Of a DNA stretch of 64,000 bases, positions 16,423 to 23,767 are shown in pieces (the stretch's first letter is position 1; the number at the start of each line of letters is the position of its first letter). The DNA is from Nonomuraea muscovyensis (lineage in GTDB: Bacteria > Actinomycetota > Actinomycetes > Streptosporangiales > Streptosporangiaceae). The stretch covers positions 2,418,001-2,482,000 of the forward strand of contig NZ_JACHJB010000001.1 in the NCBI RefSeq assembly GCF_014207745.1, read 5' to 3'. The position numbers and the translations under genes are program-made. The notes under the pieces are model-generated. The model was not told the DNA's origin and did no database searches. It worked only from the letters and a program-made list of their open reading frames with translations.

Positions 16423-17316
16423 ATGAACACGCTGCAACTGCTGTTCAACGCCGTCACCGTCATCTTCATCGCGGCCACCATGTTCGCCGCCGGCCTCGGA
16501 GCGACGCTGCCGGCCCTGCGCGTCGTCTTCTCGAACGTTCCGCTGCTCCTGCTGGTCCTCCTGGCCAACCTGGTGGTCATCCCGCTCCTCGGCTGGGGCG
16601 TCGCCACGCTGTTCGGCCTGCCTGCGGCAGCGTTCATCGCGCTGCTCCTGATCGCGTCCTCACCCGGCGGGCCGTTCGGAGCGAAACTCGGCATGGTGCA
16701 GAACGGCGACGTGGTCGCGGGTGCGGCGATGCAGGTGCTGCTGGCCGCCATCGGCAGCATCACCTTCGGTCCGACGGTTAACGTCATCCTCAAGGCGGCG
16801 AACGTGGGCGGCGGGGTCTCGCTCGACGTCGCGACGCTGATGCTGACCGTGGCGGTCCTCCAGCTCGTACCGTTCGTCGTCGGATTGGTCGTCCGCCACT
16901 ACGCGCCGTCCACCGCGCTGTCGTGGCATCCCGTGGCCGCCACGGTGTCGAACGTGACGTTCCTCGTCGTGCTGGCGGGCATGCTCGTCGGCAACTGGCG
17001 TGACGTCGTCGCGCTGATCGGCTCACGCAGCCTGCTCGCGGGCTGCGTCTTCGCCGTCATCGCGTTCGCCCTCGGCACAGCCCTGGCCACCGGACCCTTC
17101 GAACGCCGTACCACCATGGGCGGAGTCGCGGCCGTGCGCAACGCGGGACCCGCGCTCGCCGCGGTCGGCCTCGCATTCGGCAACGACCCGGCCATCCTGG
17201 GAGCACTCGCGGCCGTCCTGCTGAGCGGCCTGGCCGCGGCCGTGCCCATCGCGGCGGTGCTGAGCCGCGGCCGGCGGCACCACGACATGAAGCTTTCCAC
17301 ACCGCCCTCTGAGTGA
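16423..17316 (+). CDS. Bile acid:sodium symporter (BASS/SBF-like) family transporter
   Basis: The 297-aa integral membrane protein has about nine hydrophobic helices. The conserved ASSPGGPFGAKLG stretch (about residues 77-89) and the RNAGPALAAVGLAF segment match the two crossover regions of the BASS fold, which carry sodium-coupled organic anions such as bile acids, pantoate or keto-acids. It starts 40 bases after the DyP stop and may export or import a substrate or product of the cassette. The specificity cannot be read from sequence. Confidence 0.85.
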   Translation: MNTLQLLFNAVTVIFIAATMFAAGLGATLPALRVVFSNVPLLLLVLLANLVVIPLLGWGVATLFGLPAAAFIALLLIASSPGGPFGAKLGMVQNGDVVAGAAMQVLLAAIGSITFGPTVNVILKAANVGGGVSLDVATLMLTVAVLQLVPFVVGLVVRHYAPSTALSWHPVAATVSNVTFLVVLAGMLVGNWRDVVALIGSRSLLAGCVFAVIAFALGTALATGPFERRTTMGGVAAVRNAGPALAAVGLAFGNDPAILGALAAVLLSGLAAAVPIAAVLSRGRRHHDMKLSTPPSE

Positions 17317-17613
17317 GAACGGCATTGGACGCGATCGACACTTCCTCCCCCGCGCGTACCCAGCGACCGGCCGACAGCTTCGGACGCCGCGCCAGCCACA
17401 CGGGCAAAATCCCGTCCCCAGAAGAGTCCGTAACCGGCAATGACCCCTTCTCCGACACGCTTGTCCGGGCATCAAACCCGCAGCCCGCTTCGCCTGTGAC
17501 CGCATCGCCGAAGACCGTCCCACCGCTCGGACCATCGACGCCCGACTTACCGGCCGCCTCGCGCGCCAACCTGTCAACCCGGTCCACGACCCCGCGGAAA
17601 GAGCCTGCCCGCC

Positions 17614-18162
17614 ATGAACCACGATCCAGCCGCATCCGGCGCCCACACCGAAGACGACGTCAGTCAGCCCGACGTGTCCATGTCCCCGTTCCTCAGGGAC
17701 CGGCTCGACGCCGCCACCACCGCGGCCCGCGCGGAACTGGTCAGCGCGAGCGAGCGAAGAGCAGGACTCCTGCTGTCCTGGTCGGGTGTCGCATACGGCG
17801 TAACCGTCACCCTCATCCTCACCGGCCCGGCGCGTTTCCCGGGCATCGGGCGCTTCGGCGTCATCGCGGCGCTGATCCTGCTGTCCGCGGCGGTCATGCT
17901 GATCCTCATCACCATCCGCCCGCTCTCCGCCGATCGCGGCGGACCGAAGATCCTCGCCTACGCCAAGGCGGCCACACCCGAGGCGCTGATCGAGCGGATG
18001 AACGCCGAGACAAGGAACTACGACCTGTTCCTGGCCACCAGCGCCCTCGAGATCGCCCGGGTGGCGCGCGTCAAGAACCGCAACCTGCGGTGGGCCGTCG
18101 ACCTGATCGTCACCGGCATCACCATCATGACCGTCACGGTCTTCCTGGAGCGCCTGATCTGA
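17614..18162 (+). CDS. PycTM / DUF5706-like membrane protein (Pycsar effector type)
   Basis: The 182-aa product has a helix ending SERRAGLLLSWSGVAYG, two adjacent transmembrane segments (about 50-92), a cytosolic middle with YAKAATPEALIERM, a helix LEIARVARVKNRNLRWAV and a final transmembrane segment. This order (R/K-AGLLL, two TMs, RP, tpe-L, iA..K...lrwAvdL, TM) is that of PycTM effectors, which disrupt membranes when a cyclic pyrimidine nucleotide is sensed. No Pycsar cyclase gene is nearby, so it would be an orphan effector or a repurposed membrane protein. A weak GAAAGAG precedes ATG 17614. Confidence 0.72.
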   Translation: MNHDPAASGAHTEDDVSQPDVSMSPFLRDRLDAATTAARAELVSASERRAGLLLSWSGVAYGVTVTLILTGPARFPGIGRFGVIAALILLSAAVMLILITIRPLSADRGGPKILAYAKAATPEALIERMNAETRNYDLFLATSALEIARVARVKNRNLRWAVDLIVTGITIMTVTVFLERLI

Positions 18163-18333
18163 AACGGCGGACGCCCAGACACCGGACGGTCGCCCACGGT
18201 GTCCTCCGTGTGAGCTCGCCGGCGAGAGCAAACCCCGACAGGTGGGCGGCTTGCCCACCGAGGACGACGCCGAGGCCGCCCGAGACGAGGCCCGGCAGCG
18301 GCGGCAATCACGGGAATCCTGGGCATTCACGCG

Positions 18334-18669
18334 TCACAACGGGCGCAGGTGCTCGATCGTGACGTGGTGCTGCTCGGTCAGCCGCTGGGCGATCAACGAG
18401 CGGTGGCAGGCCTCGGGGTCGCGCTCGACGCAGAGCAGCGCTGCGATCCCACTGCTCGGCAGCTCCGACACGATCGGCGTGAGGTCGGCGCGGTCGAGGA
18501 TCTCGGTGGTGTAGCGGCGGGTGTACTCGGCAGCGAGTTCGCGGCGCGAGCGCTTGCCGACCCCTTGGCGGGCATCCTCGGCATTCTGGAGCCGGCGTAA
18601 CTCGGTGGTCGGGGCGAGCTCGGGGTGGTGCTCGTAGGCGATCCGAGCATGGGCGAGGGCCGCCTGCAG
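18334..18669 (-). pseudogene. DUF488 protein, N-terminally truncated
   Basis: The frame retains the C-terminal part of DUF488 proteins. Key features are YEHHPELAPTTELRRLQN, RRELAAEYTRRY and the hallmark ALLCVERDPEACHRSLIA with a conserved Cys-His-Arg. The N-terminal strand expected in the family (T-I-G-H-S region) is missing: the upstream sequence merges into non-homologous bases next to the RidA gene. It is most likely an inactive fragment left by recombination in the island. Confidence 0.7.
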
Positions 18670-18706
18670 CCGCCTCCGGCAGCCCTGCCGGAGGCGGCAT
18701 GGTTCA

Positions 18707-19108
18707 TCACGCGACGGCGGTCCCCTCAAGCTCGACCATCAGGTCGGGGATCGCCAGCCGTGCCACCCCGAGCATCGTGGTGGACGGTGCCACCCGGGCG
18801 GCGCCCAACCGCGACGCCAGCACGCCGTAGTGCTCGAAGAGCCGATCGACGTCGGTGGTGTAGACGTTGAGCCGGACGAGGTTCGCGAGGGACATGCCGG
18901 CCTCGCCGAGCACGGCCTCCAGGTTGTCGAGGCTCAGCGCCAACTGCGCCGCCATGTCATCGGCATGCTGGGGCTTGCCGTCGCCGCTCATCGCGGTCTG
19001 CCCGGCGCAGTACAGGGTCCGGGTGTGCCCGGAGACGATCTCACCCTGGTTGTACCCCATCTCCACCGACCACGCCCACGGGTTGACCGCCGTTCGCTCC
19101 ATTGCCAT
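18707..19108 (-). CDS. RidA/YjgF family protein (enamine/imine deaminase-like)
   Basis: The 133-aa product starts at ATG 19108 after GGAGCTGAT. It has the RidA layout: an early strand GEIVSGHTRTLYCAGQTAMS, a central LSLDNLEAVLGEAGMSLANL helix, VRLNVYTTDVDRLFEHYGVL, and the C-terminal strand LAIPDLMVELEGTAVA. Family members hydrolyse reactive enamines/imines. The residue usually Arg in the catalytic pocket is not clearly placed, so activity is uncertain. It is transcribed divergently from the WYL regulator, with a perfect palindrome in between, and is the likely regulatory target. Confidence 0.88.
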   Translation of the reverse strand: MAMERTAVNPWAWSVEMGYNQGEIVSGHTRTLYCAGQTAMSGDGKPQHADDMAAQLALSLDNLEAVLGEAGMSLANLVRLNVYTTDVDRLFEHYGVLASRLGAARVAPSTTMLGVARLAIPDLMVELEGTAVA

Positions 19109-19196
19109 ATCAGCTCCATTCGATTCGTCGACATCACGTACGTCCATCGGCTGAGCAGCCGCCGTCTGGTTCGTCGTGTTGCCAAGGCTCCCAGCG

Positions 19197-19223
19197 AATA
19201 CACGACATCCTGTGTCGTGTATT
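19197..19223. promoter_or_regulatory. Palindromic operator between ridA-like and WYL-regulator genes
   Basis: Perfect inverted repeat AATACACGACA-TCCTG-TGTCGTGTATT, ending 17 bases before the regulator ATG. It is placed to control both divergent genes. The adjacent HTH/WYL protein is the obvious binder (inference). Confidence 0.75.
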
Positions 19224-19240
19224 TTCGGTAAAGTTCTCGT

Positions 19241-20215
19241 ATGCGCGCCGACCGGTTGGTCTCGCTGGTGCTGCTGCTGCGACGGCACGGTCGGCTGTCC
19301 GCGACCGCGCTGGCCCGCGAGCTGGAGGTATCCACCCGCACCGTGCTGCGCGACATCGAGGCGCTGTCCGCGGCCGGCGTCCCGGTCTACGCCGAACGCG
19401 GCCGGCACGGCGGTTTCGCGTTGTTGCCCGGTTTCCGGACCGAGCTCACCGGGCTGAATCACGACGAGGCCCTCGCCCTGGTGATCGCCGGATCGCGGCG
19501 CGGCGCGCAGGCATTCGGCCTCGGCTCGGCGCTCGCTTCGGCCATGCTCAAGGTGGTCGACGCGCTACCCGAAAGCTATCGGGCCACCGCGGCCGGCGCG
19601 GCCGAGCGATTGCTCATCGACCCGGAGACCGACCTCCTCTCGCGCCGGCTGGTCGCTGAGGAGGTGCCCGACGCCATAGTGGCCGAGGTCCGGCGCGCGG
19701 TGCTCGCCGGACACAAGCTACGCATCCACTACGCGGCGGTGGACCAGCCCCCGAAGTGGCGCACAGTGGACCCGATCGGCCTGGTCACCGTACGCGACCA
19801 GGGCTACTTGCTGGCCACGAGGTCTGGCGCAGACCGCACCTACCGGCTGTCCCGGGTCTTGGCCGCCAAGGAACTCGCCGAACCCGCACAGCGACCGGAC
19901 CGGGTCGATCTGGACCGGGCCTGGCAGGAACGCAGCACGCAGTTTCGGACCGGCGGCGACCAAGTCACCGTGCTGGTACGGGTGAACCCGGCGCGGCGGG
20001 AGGACCTGGTGGGCACCGCGCTGGCCGTCCGCGCCGAAGAAGCCGACGCAGACGGCTGGCTACGGCTGGAGGTGACCTTCCAAGATCCGAGACACGCCGA
20101 ATGGGCGCTGTGGCAGCTCAGCACGAACGCGGAAGCCCTGGCCCCGCAGTGGTTGCGCAACTCCCTGCGCAACCGCGCCGCCGCGATCGCCACCCGCTAC
20201 GGAGTGTCATCCTGA
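19241..20215 (+). CDS. YafY-type HTH/WYL-domain transcriptional regulator
   Basis: The 324-aa product has an N-terminal HTH_11 winged helix (LLRRHGRLSATALARELEVS then TRTVLRDIEALSAAGVPVYA, residues about 12-52). A WYL domain lies around 150-215 (LRIHYAAVDQPPKWRTVDPI, GYLLATRSGADRTYRLSRVL) and a WCX C-terminal domain follows. WYL domains bind ligands, often nucleotides or small metabolites. It starts 17 bases from the palindrome and probably autoregulates and controls the divergent RidA-like gene. Confidence 0.93.
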   Translation: MRADRLVSLVLLLRRHGRLSATALARELEVSTRTVLRDIEALSAAGVPVYAERGRHGGFALLPGFRTELTGLNHDEALALVIAGSRRGAQAFGLGSALASAMLKVVDALPESYRATAAGAAERLLIDPETDLLSRRLVAEEVPDAIVAEVRRAVLAGHKLRIHYAAVDQPPKWRTVDPIGLVTVRDQGYLLATRSGADRTYRLSRVLAAKELAEPAQRPDRVDLDRAWQERSTQFRTGGDQVTVLVRVNPARREDLVGTALAVRAEEADADGWLRLEVTFQDPRHAEWALWQLSTNAEALAPQWLRNSLRNRAAAIATRYGVSS

Positions 20216-20543
20216 GAGTCGTCGCCTTCTGCGGACCGCCGCCGACGCGATTCGGACCGCTCCATACTGGTGGGTGCCAAGCGCGGCCGGGGCTGACGAT
20301 CGCGACCGAACTTCCGATAGCGGTCCCGATCACGCCGATCCACTGAGGTCACGAGTTCCGGAAGCCAGCCATCCATGCCTGGCACGATGATCCACAAACG
20401 TGCGCAGCAGCGCGACGACGGCTCCAAGGCCCACCCGGCCGTCGAACCGGAGACCGGCCTGTTCGCCGCAGCCGATCTGCGCGCGCGCCTCCCCTTCAGA
20501 GCCTCTGCACTCCCAACGCAGTGGCCCTGTCCAGATCCGCAGC
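20216..20543. other. 328-bp gap
   Basis: Nothing recognisable. The open frames on both strands have no known domain and no good ribosome site. It is probably degraded island sequence. Confidence 0.35.
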
Positions 20544-21041
20544 TCACTCGATGGCCACCGAACCCTCGATCTGCGGGACCACAAACGGTTTCGAAGCGCG
20601 AATGAAGTCAGAGATCAGCGCCCGTGAGGTGGCTCGCTGTTGATCCATCTGTTCAGGGGTCTCCAGCATGTCCATACGGTCAATGGCGCCCAGGGCTTCC
20701 CATCCCTTGGCGATGAGCTGCTCGACGTCTGTCAAGAGCTCCACGCGAAACAAAGCTTCAAGAGCTGCGGACCGTAACCGTTGCTCTTCGCGGCGTAGCT
20801 CGATCCAGTGCGATCGCTCCGGATTCTCATGTCTCGAGAACCATAGATCCATCTGTCCACGTCGGTAGTTGGTGAGAGCGCCCCCGAGAGCGCAGTAGGC
20901 GTCGATTCGCTCTGATCGGAGCCTCTCACTTCGCGCGACACGATCTGCCCGGCTCGCCGCGCGGTACGCGAACAGATGATTAAGCGTAGCCCCCAGAAGG
21001 GTCCCCAACACTGCCACGATGCTGGCTGCGACGGCTTGCAT
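20544..21041 (-). CDS. Small single-pass membrane protein of unknown function
   Basis: The 165-aa product has one N-terminal transmembrane segment (AVAASIVAVLGTLLGATLNHLF, residues about 3-24) followed by a charged, mostly helical cytoplasmic part (RADRVARSERLRSERIDAY, WIELRREEQRLRSAALEALF). Proteins of this design are frequent in actinomycete integrative elements and their function is not known. It sits just inside the right end of the island, next to the integrase remnant on the opposite strand. Confidence 0.65.
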   Translation of the reverse strand: MQAVAASIVAVLGTLLGATLNHLFAYRAASRADRVARSERLRSERIDAYCALGGALTNYRRGQMDLWFSRHENPERSHWIELRREEQRLRSAALEALFRVELLTDVEQLIAKGWEALGAIDRMDMLETPEQMDQQRATSRALISDFIRASKPFVVPQIEGSVAIE

Positions 21042-21229
21042 TGATCAATGAAAACACAGGTCCATGCCGAGCAACGCCGACTCGTCCAGCCGCACGGGGA
21101 CCGTCCGAGCTGCCTCCTCAGGCAGACCTGGAGCTGATCGACAAGACCTGCGACTTGGCTTCCACCGCCCTGAAGACGCCTGTCAGCAAAAGGCCCTCTG
21201 TGCTCATCACAATCGGTGTTGTCAGCAGG

Positions 21230-21594
21230 GTGGCTGGGCTGCTGCACCGTCGCCGCGTACAGGACGACGCCCGCCGAGCGGCCGGCGACAAGCGGCAGGA
21301 CTCGGACCTCGTCTTCACCACCAAGTGGGGTACGCCGATCGAGCCCCGCATCTTCAACCGCTCATTCGAGCTGTCCGCGAGAAAGGCCGGCCTCCCACGC
21401 ATCCGCGTCCACGACCCCCGTCACACCTGCGCCTCGATGCCGGCCGCCCTCGGTGTCCACCCGCGCGTGGCGATGGCGTCCTCCGCCACTCGCGCATCTC
21501 CGTCACCGTGAACGTCTACACCCAGATCGCCAGCCCAGAGACCCGCAAGGCCCTCGACCAGCTCAACGACAGCCTCGACAGCGAGAACCCGTAG
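21230..21594 (+). pseudogene. Tyrosine integrase, truncated and frameshifted, right side of island
   Basis: The readable catalytic half includes SDLVFTTKWGTPIEPRIFNR and the HxxR box as HDPRHTCAS (Pro replaces the usual Leu). After VHPRVAM the frame changes: HSRISVTVNVYTQI and ALDQLNDSLDSENP to the stop at 21594 are read in another frame, consistent with loss of two bases near 21475. The N-terminal half is missing. The end is homologous to the remnant at 8522-8620. It lies directly before a terminator and the tRNA-Thr 3' end, the attachment site it would have used. Confidence 0.82.
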
Positions 21595-21622
21595 CTGTAC
21601 CTCGCTGCTGTACGCCCACGCG

Positions 21623-21655
21623 AAAGGCCCCCCGTGATCATCGCGGGGGGCCTTT
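21623..21655. terminator. Strong hairpin between integrase remnant and tRNA-Thr
   Basis: Perfect 11-bp arms AAAGGCCCCCC and GGGGGGCCTTT with an 11-base loop. It can terminate both the integrase (plus) and the tRNA transcript (minus). Confidence 0.75.
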
Positions 21656-21657
21656 GA

Positions 21658-21687
21658 CCGGGAGCCGCCTTCGGGATTCGAACCCGA
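21658..21687. repeat. att-like direct repeat, right copy, overlapping tRNA-Thr 3' end
   Basis: Identical over 30 bp to 8673-8702. It contains the acceptor 3' strand and T-arm of tRNA-Thr, the usual crossover region for tRNA-targeting tyrosine integrases. Confidence 0.82.
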
Positions 21688-21736
21688 GACCCCTTCATTA
21701 CGAGTGAAGTGCTCTGGCCGACTGAGCTAAGGCGGC
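21663..21736 (-). tRNA. tRNA-Thr (anticodon CGT)
   Basis: Read on the minus strand: acceptor GCCGCCT pairs with AGGCGGC. The D-arm, anticodon arm CTTCA-CTCGTAA-TGAAG with anticodon CGT, and T-arm TCGGG-TTCGAAT-CCCGA all fold without mismatch. The 3' CCA is not encoded. It reads ACG codons and serves as the island's integration target. Confidence 0.96.
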
Positions 21737-21877
21737 ATGCCGTACGGCTGGAAGAAGTCTACAGGAGCCCGAGGGGTCTTCGCTCCAGCCATACGGCATC
21801 GGGACAGAACGGGCTGTGGGCGTGGCCGGCGGACCCCACGGGCCCCTGTTGCCGTGGGGTCCGCGCGCAGGGTGGGG

Positions 21878-22398
21878 TCAGGGGGACGGGATCTGGCCCG
21901 GCTCGTCCACCACTCCGGAGTTCAGCAGTGACATGGCCGAGGTCATGTCATCCTTGACGACCTTGTGGCCGAGGTAGCGGTAGGTCTCGGGGTCGAGGAT
22001 GGTGTAGCCCTTGCCCGCCTCCCCCAGGTCGAGGACCACGCCGATGCCCTTGCGGCCCTCCGTGGTGGTGATGTCCTCGATCTTCACGTTGGGGATCCTG
22101 GCCATGGCGCGGTACATGGCGGCCCGCTTCTCCGGCGCGATGATGGGTCCGTACTTCATGTACCACTGGAGGGCCCCGAACGCGGCGACGTCCTTCTCGG
22201 TGCCCGGCGGGCACGTGGGCTGGCAGATGGACACGGCGTAGCGCTCCTGCTTGAGTGCGCGCAGGCGCTCCAGCAGCGCGTCGGGATCGTCGGGGAAGCT
22301 CTCGACCTCGGCCTGCGTCCTGAGGGGGTTCGTCGGCCCCTTCTCGCCGTCGCCGGGACCTCGTCCCGCGGCCGCTCAAGCATGTGCATCTCGTTCAT
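21878..22398 (-). pseudogene. CU044_5270 family protein, internally deleted and frameshifted
   Basis: The C-terminal part is clear in one frame: EKRAAMYRAMARIPNVKIED, GIGVVLDLGE and ILDPETYRYLGHKVV, typical of CU044_5270 proteins. Reading upstream in that frame (QAEVESFPDDPDALLERL) meets a stop before any start. The expected N-terminus (MNEMHMLERPRDEVP) instead begins at 22398 in a different frame and joins within about 20 codons, so most of the usual roughly 350-aa protein is deleted. Its start overlaps the stop of the sigma-factor remnant (ATGA), the normal arrangement of this pair. Confidence 0.72.
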
Positions 22399-22733
22399 GA
22401 GGCGAGCTCCTCGGTCACAGCGGTCGGATCGATGTCGCCGAGTGCCCGGCCGGCAGCCCGGCGAGGGCGGCCGCGAGCCGGACGCGCACGCGCGTCGTCC
22501 CGGGTCAGGTCGTAGGTGGCGCGCTGCTGGCACGCCGCCACGAACGTCTCCGCCACGACGTCCTCCGCCGCCGCCGCACCCAGCCGCCGGACGGCGTCCC
22601 GCTTCAGGGCGGGGGCGTGCCGGTGGAACAGGTCGGCGAAGTGCTCGGGACTGTGCCGGGAACGCGCGATCACCTCGGCGTCGTCAGCCGGTCCGGCGGC
22701 CACGCCAGGCTCAAGCCGGCTTGGATGTCGCAT
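22395..22733 (-). pseudogene. ECF sigma factor, internally deleted
   Basis: The frame from ATG 22733 keeps sigma region 2 features: DDAEVIARSRHSPEHFADLF and LGAAAAEDVVAETFVAACQQ. After RDDARA it jumps to a low-complexity RPARGRPRRAAGR and ends DIDPTAVTEELAS. Region 4, which contacts the -35 element, is absent. At 112 aa it is about half the usual length. It overlaps the downstream CU044_5270 remnant by ATGA. Both genes of the pair are decayed, so the system is probably dead. Confidence 0.72.
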
Positions 22734-22813
22734 CTGGCTGCCTTTCGGGAGTGGCATGGACATCAGTGATTGCCGCGAGGACGTGCCTCGGTTCCCGATC
22801 GGCAGTGTCTTTC

Positions 22814-23662
22814 TCAGGCAGGGGGTGGCGGGTCGCCGTCCGTCCCGTACATCTTGTCGTGCTGCTGCCGCGGCGAGCAGACCGAGGCGGAGGGGCAGGC
22901 GCAGCGCCGGCCGCCGTCGTCCAGGCGGACCGTAACCGTGTCGGCCGGGACGTTGTGCCCCACGACGCTGCCCTCGCCCTGTGGCGTGCTCACCCGGCTG
23001 CCCACGCGCGGCATCCGGTAGCGGGTCTCCATGTACAGCGGGTGCTCGTACTTCAGGCAGCACATGAGCCGCCCGCACGCCCCGGCGATGCGCAGCGGGT
23101 TGACCGGGAGGTCCTGGTCCTTGGCCATGCGCACCGAGACGGGCTCGAAGTCCTTGAGGAACGTGGCGCAGCACAGGTCGCGACCGCACGGGCCGATGCC
23201 GCCCTGGAGCCGGGCCTCGTCGCGCGGGCCGATCTGCCGCAGCTCGACCCTGGCGCGCAGGTTGCGGGCCAGATCGCGGACCAGGGCGCGGAAGTCGACC
23301 CGGTTCGGGGCCGAGAAGTAGACGGTGTAGACGTTGTCCTGGTCGAGGTAGTCGACCCCCACGACCTTCATGGGCAGCTCGTGCCGTTTGATCAGACGTT
23401 TGGACACGCTGCGGGCCTCGGCACGGCGCCGTTTGTTCGTCTCGTCACGGGTGAGGTGCTCCTCGCCCGCCAGGCCGGCGCACACCGGCAGCCCGTCGAT
23501 GTCCTCGCTCGTGTACTGCGGCGCCCACACGCACTCGGCCACCTCGGGCCCCGCGTCGGTGGGCACCAGCACCCTGTCGCCCACCTTGGGGCTGTGCCCG
23601 CCCGGGTCGAGGTAGTAGAGCCTTCCGTAGCGGGTGAAGCTCACTGCCATGATCATGCCCAT
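22814..23662 (-). CDS. ricT: PSP1-domain protein RicT/YaaT-like
   Basis: The 282-aa product has the PSP1 C-terminal domain (LPMKVVGVDYLDQDNVYTVY, then VDFRALVRDLARNLRARVEL) and the conserved cysteine cluster GPCGRDLCCATF ... CGRLMCCLKYEH. These cysteines coordinate an iron-sulfur cluster in the Bacillus Ric complex, which promotes RNase Y-mediated RNA maturation. In actinomycetes the gene usually lies next to holB, as here. Several Met codons lie in frame at the start (MGMIMAVSF), so the exact start is uncertain. The tail QQHDKMYGTDGDPPPPA is unstructured. Confidence 0.9.
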   Translation of the reverse strand: MGMIMAVSFTRYGRLYYLDPGGHSPKVGDRVLVPTDAGPEVAECVWAPQYTSEDIDGLPVCAGLAGEEHLTRDETNKRRRAEARSVSKRLIKRHELPMKVVGVDYLDQDNVYTVYFSAPNRVDFRALVRDLARNLRARVELRQIGPRDEARLQGGIGPCGRDLCCATFLKDFEPVSVRMAKDQDLPVNPLRIAGACGRLMCCLKYEHPLYMETRYRMPRVGSRVSTPQGEGSVVGHNVPADTVTVRLDDGGRRCACPSASVCSPRQQHDKMYGTDGDPPPPA

Positions 23663-23767
23663 GGGCTGGCGCTCGCCTCCTGACGGCCTCGGGGGTTCGT
23701 ACGGCCTCCGCTGCCCACATTACGTGCGCGGGCGCGGCGGTGGTGAGATCCGTCACCACGGATGTGG

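Noticed and set aside
17614..18162. A complete Pycsar system
   Set aside because: Only the effector-like gene is present; no adenylate/uridylate cyclase-domain gene was found around it.
17313..18362. 349-codon plus-strand frame overlapping the PycTM-like gene
   Set aside because: Arg/His/Pro-rich out-of-frame reading across the real gene; the 17614 frame has coherent transmembrane and family features.
20330..20584. 84-codon minus-strand frame in the gap left of the small membrane protein
   Set aside because: No recognisable domain, no ribosome site and Arg/Ser-rich composition; not enough to call a gene.
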